The notes under the pieces: model-generated
What the model was told of the DNA's origin: nothing
Databases searched by the model: none
Seen by the model: only the letters and a program-made list of their open reading frames with translations
Made by a program: the position numbers and the translations under genes
Assembly (NCBI RefSeq): GCF_000002235.5
Contig: NW_022145604.1
Location: 31,279,857-31,343,856, forward strand
Length of the DNA: 64,000 bases
Origin: Strongylocentrotus purpuratus
Lineage: Eukaryota > Echinodermata > Echinoidea > Camarodonta > Strongylocentrotidae
Direction: 5' to 3'
Shown: positions 58,735 to 64,000 of the stretch, piece after piece
Layout of the letters: each line of letters opens with the position of its first letter
Position numbering within the stretch: the stretch's first letter is position 1

Positions 58735-59860
58735 GGTGAATGATGATTATGCTGGTGATGATGTTGGTGATGGTGATGATTTTGGTGATTTTGGTGATGA
58801 TGATGAAGGTGATGATGGTTAGGATGATGATAGTAATGATGATGATGATGATGTTCATGATGATGATGAGGAGGAGGAGGAGGATATTGCTGCTGCTGCT
58901 GATAATGGTTGTGATTGTGGTGATGGTGATGAGGAAGATAATGGCGGTGGTGATGATGGTGACGAAGATGGTGCTGATGATGCTGACGGTCACGATGAGA
59001 ATTTTGTTTTGTTTATTTTCAAAAATTATTATAAAAATACAATAACACAATATACGAAAATCAAAGACTTATATAACAATAATAATAATGATAAAAACGG
59101 TTGGATAGTCCATTTCACAGCCATTAACCTAATGGTTCTGTCCTTCCTTGGAGTCCAAAGAGTGATGATAGTGGTGGTGATTATAATGCCGCTGATGATG
59201 TTGGTCATGATGATGATGATGACGATGATGGTGATAATATTGCTGCTGATGATGAAGATGATAATGGTGATGGTGATTTGGAGGAGGACGAGGATAATGG
59301 TGGTGCCGTGGTGGTGATGATGGTGGTGGTGATGGTAGTGATGGTGATGAGGAGGATAATGGCGTTGGTAATGGTGATGATGCTGGTGATGAAGTTGGTG
59401 ATGATGACGAGAATAATGGTGGTGCCGTGGTAGTGGTGATGATAATGGTGATGATGGTGGTGGTGATGGTGGTGATGGTGATTTGGAGGAGAACGAGGAT
59501 AATGGTGGTAACGTGGTGGTGATGATGGTGATGATGGTGATGGTGATATGAGGAGGGTAATGGCGTTGGTAATGGTGGTGATGAAGGTGATGATGATGCT
59601 GATGATGATGACGATGCTGATGAAAACAATGATGGTTATGATAGTGCTGGTGATGATGTTTATGATGATGATTATGGTGATTAAAATTATTGTGATGATG
59701 ATAATAACAATGATGAAGATAACAATGATAATGGTGATGATGACGAATTATGGTGATAAAGCTGATGGTGGTAGTGATTATGATGTTAATGATGATGATG
59801 ATGAATGATGATTATAATGATGAGGATGGTGGTGACGAGAATGATGATGTTAATATGAGG
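58735..59860. repeat. GAT/GGT microsatellite, unit D/E
   Basis: The counterpart of 8498-9480, with the same edge sequences. It is longer, and is interrupted by the retroposon end listed next. Frames on both strands are artefacts. Confidence 0.92.
58998..59162 (-). mobile_element. Retroposon 3' end inside the GAT tract
   Basis: The stretch 'gttttgtttattttc...cggttggatagtccatttca...tggagtccaaagag' interrupts the triplets and is homologous to 61210-61400. It is read as a minus-strand 3' end with a T-rich start. No coding part. Confidence 0.5.
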
Positions 59861-61190
59861 AGGGTGATAGAGGAGGATGATTATGGTGAAGGTTTCGGTT
59901 GTTTGGTTATCACAGAAAATAATTATAATTACGATATTCAAGTGAGAGAAATTTCGATAATAAAGCAATTTATAATCGAACATTTTCATGCAACAGAACA
60001 ACAAAAAAGGGTCTATTTTCGGAAATGAAAAAAGAAAAATCTTTTGATGAGAGAGGCAGTATTAAATGCGTTTTTCCGATGCTTTGTCACAAATTTTAGA
60101 GTGGGATTGTAAAGAGAGTGTAATGTGATATTAAACGTTAAGCTTCGTTCAATTCAGGTATTAAGAGAAAAGCCAAAATGGTATACCTGCTCACATCCCA
60201 GAGGACAAACTTGTAATGGCTTCTCACAAAAGGGTTAAGAACAATTTCCTACTTCGTGCTCTCAATTTTGCGTCAGGTATGTTTTCGTGACCCCCTTATT
60301 CTAACTGTAAAATATACATTATTTCAAGATTAAAACTTGAAACCAGCTAGGAATATCAATTAACATTTATTTTTCTATCACCTTTATTAATTCAATTTGG
60401 CGTTTAAATGATACGAGTGTATAATTCTGATAAGTAGCCAGCGGACTTAGAAATTCATGGCCAATCTGACGGCCTTGGCAACTGATGTTTTATCCGAGGG
60501 GACAAGCACGTAATTTGGAACCTGAAACACCCTGGTTACGAGACACTACTACTGAACCATGATTCTTCCACAACAACACATTTACATCGAATAGCCATAA
60601 TAATATAAGCTTATCAGTATTAAACGAAACAAATATATAAATTAGTCGAAATAGATCAGGTAAGCAGGATCTATTTACCCAAAAGGCTTTCGTCCCTCCC
60701 AAGACCAACATCCCCTTATTATGCCCACCCCCTTTCAGAATAAGTGGAACCACCCTGAAACAATAGACCTAATTCAATCACGTGACAATATAATGCGCCG
60801 AATCATCACATGTTGAATATGAGAAACATACAAATGGCTTCGTGTGATTAGCTCATGAGGTAGATAGTTGGCGATCAGAAAGAAACATGATTTAACATAT
60901 TTATATCAGGCAAACTTTTGTAAGGACAGGTCACTGTCATCAGTTCTACACATCAACCAAACATCGTTGTTTTACTATGAACAAGTAAATTGAGTAAGAT
61001 TGAGGATATTTTTCAAATCTAGAATTGTATTAGTAGTCAAATTCATTGATATCAACTTCTATATTATATCGAACTCTTAGACCGTTCCTTGTGTTCTTAC
61101 TAATATGTTTGTTGCCACCAATTAGGGTTAACGCTGTACAATGTCAATTTGTTATTAGTACGTCTAATACGCGTTTTGTGAAATGATTAT
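59861..61190. other. Noncoding flank shared with unit A
   Basis: It aligns with 9480-9705 and 10241-11300, and lacks the LINE tail found there. No gene seen. Confidence 0.65.
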
Positions 61191-61199
61191 CATTCATTC

Positions 61200-61459
61200 A
61201 TTCAATTTTGTTTGTTTGTTTGTTTGTTTGTTTTTATTTCCGAAATTCATATATACATACAAGTTTAAAAAAAAACATACATATAAAAACACATTTCAAA
61301 CGATAAGAAAGTAAGTAAATGTGTAAAGTATAGACAAACGGTTGGATAGCCCATTTCAGAACCATTTTCAAAATGGTCCTGTTCTTCCATGGGGTCCAAA
61401 AGCATTCCATGGGGTTCGGCGTTTAGCCGAATTACAAAAGTTCACCATAAAAAATAATA
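61200..61459 (-). mobile_element. Retroposon 3' end with (TTTG)n
   Basis: It begins with six copies of 'tttg' (a (CAAA)n tail on the minus strand) and carries the 'cggttggatagcccatttca' and 'ccatggggtccaaaag' words shared with 58998-59162. No coding part. Confidence 0.5.
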
Positions 61460-61626
61460 ACACATAATGAAAATAGAGAACAAAATGAAGCCTTTAGACT
61501 TAATAATATACATTCGTGTCTATATGCAGTTATATCCTAAAATAAGAATCATAATTTCGGTAATCTTTATATTTGTTGAGAAGCACAGGATAGGGGGGTT
61601 CAAATCCCTCTCCCGGCACTGATAAT
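61460..61626 (+). mobile_element. SINE fragment
   Basis: It matches 44600-44770 and ends with a B-box-like 'ggttcaaatccctctcccgg'. The usual body is cut off by the ACT microsatellite that follows. Confidence 0.5.
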
Positions 61627-61636
61627 ACAAAAAAAA

Positions 61637-61639
61637 TAG

Positions 61640-61691
<52 letters not shown>

Positions 61692-61713
61692 GCTGCTGCT
61701 GCTACTGCTACTG

Positions 61714-61758
<45 letters not shown>

Positions 61759-61935
61759 TTACTACTACTATTACCACCACTACTACTTCTACTAATACAA
61801 CAACTACTACTACTACTACTACTTCTACTACTACTACTACTACAAGTATTACTACTACAAAACTAATACTACTACTATTACTACTTCTTGTACTTATACT
61901 ACTTCTACTAATACTACTAATACAACTTCTACTTA
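61637..61935. repeat. ACT microsatellite
   Basis: About 300 bp of (ACT)n with a short GCT interruption. It starts directly after the SINE and so may have grown from its tail. Confidence 0.92.
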
Positions 61936-62019
61936 TAAATAATGATAATGATTATAATGATGAAATTAATAATAATATTTATACTAGGCCTACTAATAAT
62001 AATGATAATAATACTAGTA

Positions 62020-62245
62020 GTTATAATACTCCCTGGGGAATATTCCTACAAGGTGCCATTACAATTACATTACATGCTTATCCACACACATTAAACTTTT
62101 ACTTTCGCATCCCATCTGGTATTCTCTTAGCATTTGGATGGAGAGTGCAAAATGTAGTTGAATGTCTTAGTTACCAAAGGAGTGTGACGGCGGGACTCGA
62201 ACTGTCATCCATAGTCCGGCAACATTTCCACTAGACCACGACATA
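62020..62245 (-). mobile_element. tRNA-derived SINE
   Basis: It aligns with 5205-5440 in the same orientation. On the minus strand a 'gtggtctagtggaa' A-box-like stretch and an 'agttcgagtcccgcc' B-box are followed by the body. The tRNA head is better preserved at the B-box than in the other copies. Confidence 0.7.
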
Positions 62246-62934
62246 TAATGATGTATCTATTATCATAAGGAAATAGGTAAGCATTGGTCTATATTAAAAT
62301 AAAGTTATACTTTCATTCTTTAATCTATTATGTCCCCATTTTGTCCTTAAAGATAAAGGTGAGTTCTGGTCATGCGATTGCATTCATGAAAGAAACGTTG
62401 TGGAATCGATCAAAAATGTGCATCATCTAACATATATTGGTGTGTACTGCAAGGTTCTGGAATCATCAAAATGATAAGAAATTTGGCCCAGTCTTGGTTA
62501 TGTTACAAGCACTGTACACAGGAAGATTTATATGGGAATAAACGAACACGTGGCATAAAAATCCGTCCCTATTTTTATGATGTTACGTGCCATATTTAGA
62601 ATATAAAGGCATTTGAAGAGACATATGCTTTTTTCAGGGAAAAGTTTTGTTTTTGATGTTCTTCCACACTATTATAATACAATGATAACACTCACAAATT
62701 GTTTTTCTCCCCTTCCCAGAACTCAACCTTCCTGCGAATCTTTGTTTTTAAATCCGGTTGCCAACGTCATAATGAGATATATACGTTCTGTAAACAGGCG
62801 AATTATAAGAAGGAGACATACACAGCGTATGTAAAGCCTTATCACGATGTAGGGCTATAGTAGGACACAAAACATCCAACGAATTGGAACGAGAGCTTTA
62901 TAAAGAGATGTTTAAATGCGTCCATTAACTCTTA
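62246..62934. other. Noncoding interval, nothing recognised
   Basis: Only short unrelated frames (for example 62613-62834) with no family resemblance. Confidence 0.4.
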
Positions 62935-62938
62935 TCCT

Positions 62939-63132
62939 GCCACAGGGCTAATCCCCCAATGCCAGATTTATAACGAGATAATCAGATTAACGCGATGGTA
63001 CTAACAATAGCGCGTGCAAAACACTAGGCACAGTCCAATGGGCATGAACAATAACTGCTATTACGAATGCGTGCTAGCATGCAAGAAGCAGAGTAACAAT
63101 AGCGTGCACGCAGCCTCATGGCAGGCTATGAG
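62939..63132. mobile_element. 194-bp TTAA MITE
   Basis: TTAA lies at 62935-62938 and 63133-63136. The inverted ends are 'ctcttatcctgcca' and 'tggcaggctatgag'. The interior has 'aacaatagcg(cg)tgca' twice. Confidence 0.65.
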
Positions 63133-63204
63133 TTAATAATTATGAACATATACCAAGTTTATGATATCCCATCAATAATATTGACACTATTTAGGGTCAA
63201 AATA

Positions 63205-63345
63205 AACTTTACATTGATCATCATCATAATCATCATCATCATCATCATTATCATCATCATCATCATCGTTATCATCAATATCATCATCATCATCATCATC
63301 ATCACCACCACCACCACCACTACAGTTATCACCAGCATCAGCATC
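63205..63345. repeat. ATC microsatellite
   Basis: Imperfect ATC and ACC triplets. The following 90 bases match the edge of the unit-B and unit-C microsatellites (25340-25440 and 41590-41690), so this is the D/E counterpart of that region. Confidence 0.85.
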
Positions 63346-64000
63346 ATTTACACATGTCGCATCATCCTCAATGCCCCAATGACGACGTTTGGTTTCAGAT
63401 GGCGCTCTTCAATAAGTTGTACAGTGCGTTGATACAGCGTTTTTCAACCGGGGTGCCGCGAGAGAAATTTATCTATATTTACAAATATTTAAAAAACATA
63501 GTTTAGAATAAGGTAGATTTCGTGAAGACCACATATTAGATCCCCCTAGACTGTGTTATTTCGTGAGTAAATAGCTTGTTTAACATAATAAACTGTCTTT
63601 CTTCCTCCCTGGCATCGCTTCGGTTGCAAAAAATTACGCTTAGAAACGCAATATCAACCGCTATACAAATGTGACTTATCATTGTTATTTAGAAACTGGT
63701 TAATTTCAGGCAGCGAAGTGCCAACAAACAATATGTATTTGGCAACGAGGTGCCCGGATATATCTCATATTGTTTGGTAATGGTAATGGTTTTATTAAAA
63801 TGCATTTGCAGCCAGATAGCTGAATTGCAGAACTTTGTACATTGTAAAAACATATATATTTATACAAACATAAAACGCATTAAGACAAATCACGCAGTGA
63901 ATGAATTTTCTAAATAAATCAGTGTACACATACTGTACATATACAAATAAAATAAAATAATAACATTCGTAAAATTCGCTTAACAGCTAACAGTTTCTTA
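63346..64000. other. Noncoding end of window
   Basis: After the shared edge, 63435-63465 reads 'cagcgtttttcaaccggggt' and 'gccgcgag', which resembles a hAT transposon terminus; no matching right end is in the window. From about 63780, 'ttttattaaaatgcatttgc' resembles a minus-strand LINE 3' UTR that runs off the window. Confidence 0.35.

Overview
This is a eukaryotic, AT-rich, intron- and repeat-rich window, most likely from a marine invertebrate deuterostome and best matching a sea urchin. The clues are an expanded cluster of TRIM genes with single-exon reading frames, many CR1/L2-, RTE- and L1/Tx1-like non-LTR retrotransposons, tRNA-derived SINEs, TTAA-flanked miniature transposons and long GAT/ATC microsatellites. 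The species assignment is inference. No bacterial, phage, CRISPR or tRNA gene was found.

The backbone is a tandem array of one TRIM gene carried in large duplicated units. Five copies lie on the plus strand: TRIM-A (99-1946), TRIM-B (18236-20065), TRIM-C (35071-36933), TRIM-D (from 50914, broken) and TRIM-E (52756-54684, broken). Successive starts are about 18.1, 16.8, 15.8 and 1.8 kb apart. A, B and C encode 609-620 residue proteins with a C3HC4 RING, two B-boxes, a coiled coil and a degenerate NHL-type beta-propeller. The likely role is a cytoplasmic E3 ubiquitin ligase of the TRIM56/TRIM2-3-71 type, perhaps in innate immunity.

Each gene carries homologous noncoding sequence with it. Upstream is a conserved leader block of about 150 bp (B, C, D). 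Downstream are several kb of shared flank ending in GAT-rich microsatellite DNA. Units A and D/E share the longest flank (to about 11.25 kb and 61.19 kb); B and C share a different far segment (about 24.5-27.0 kb and 40.8-43.0 kb). TRIM-D and TRIM-E are the remains of two units joined by a deletion that took the 3' half of D and the leader block of E.

The spacing differences come mostly from unit-specific insertions, several of which can be defined because another unit keeps the empty site. Unit A has a 3.3-kb composite insertion (2363-5657), a LINE tail (about 9707-10240), two inverted MITEs and an L1/Tx1-like relic. Unit B has two degenerate LINE pieces (20225-22245), a double foldback element (24033-24351), a LINE C-terminus, and one LINE with an intact 1042-codon frame (29972-33100, minus). 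Unit C has foldback MITEs, a GTGCCCC tandem array and a 715-bp TTAA element. Unit D/E has a perfect palindrome with 94-bp arms, a LINE inserted in the TRIM-D coding region, and further MITEs and SINEs.

No clearly new biological system is evident. The most informative signals are the birth-and-death history of the TRIM array, the chimeric and fused copies D and E, and the unusual palindromic and foldback elements.
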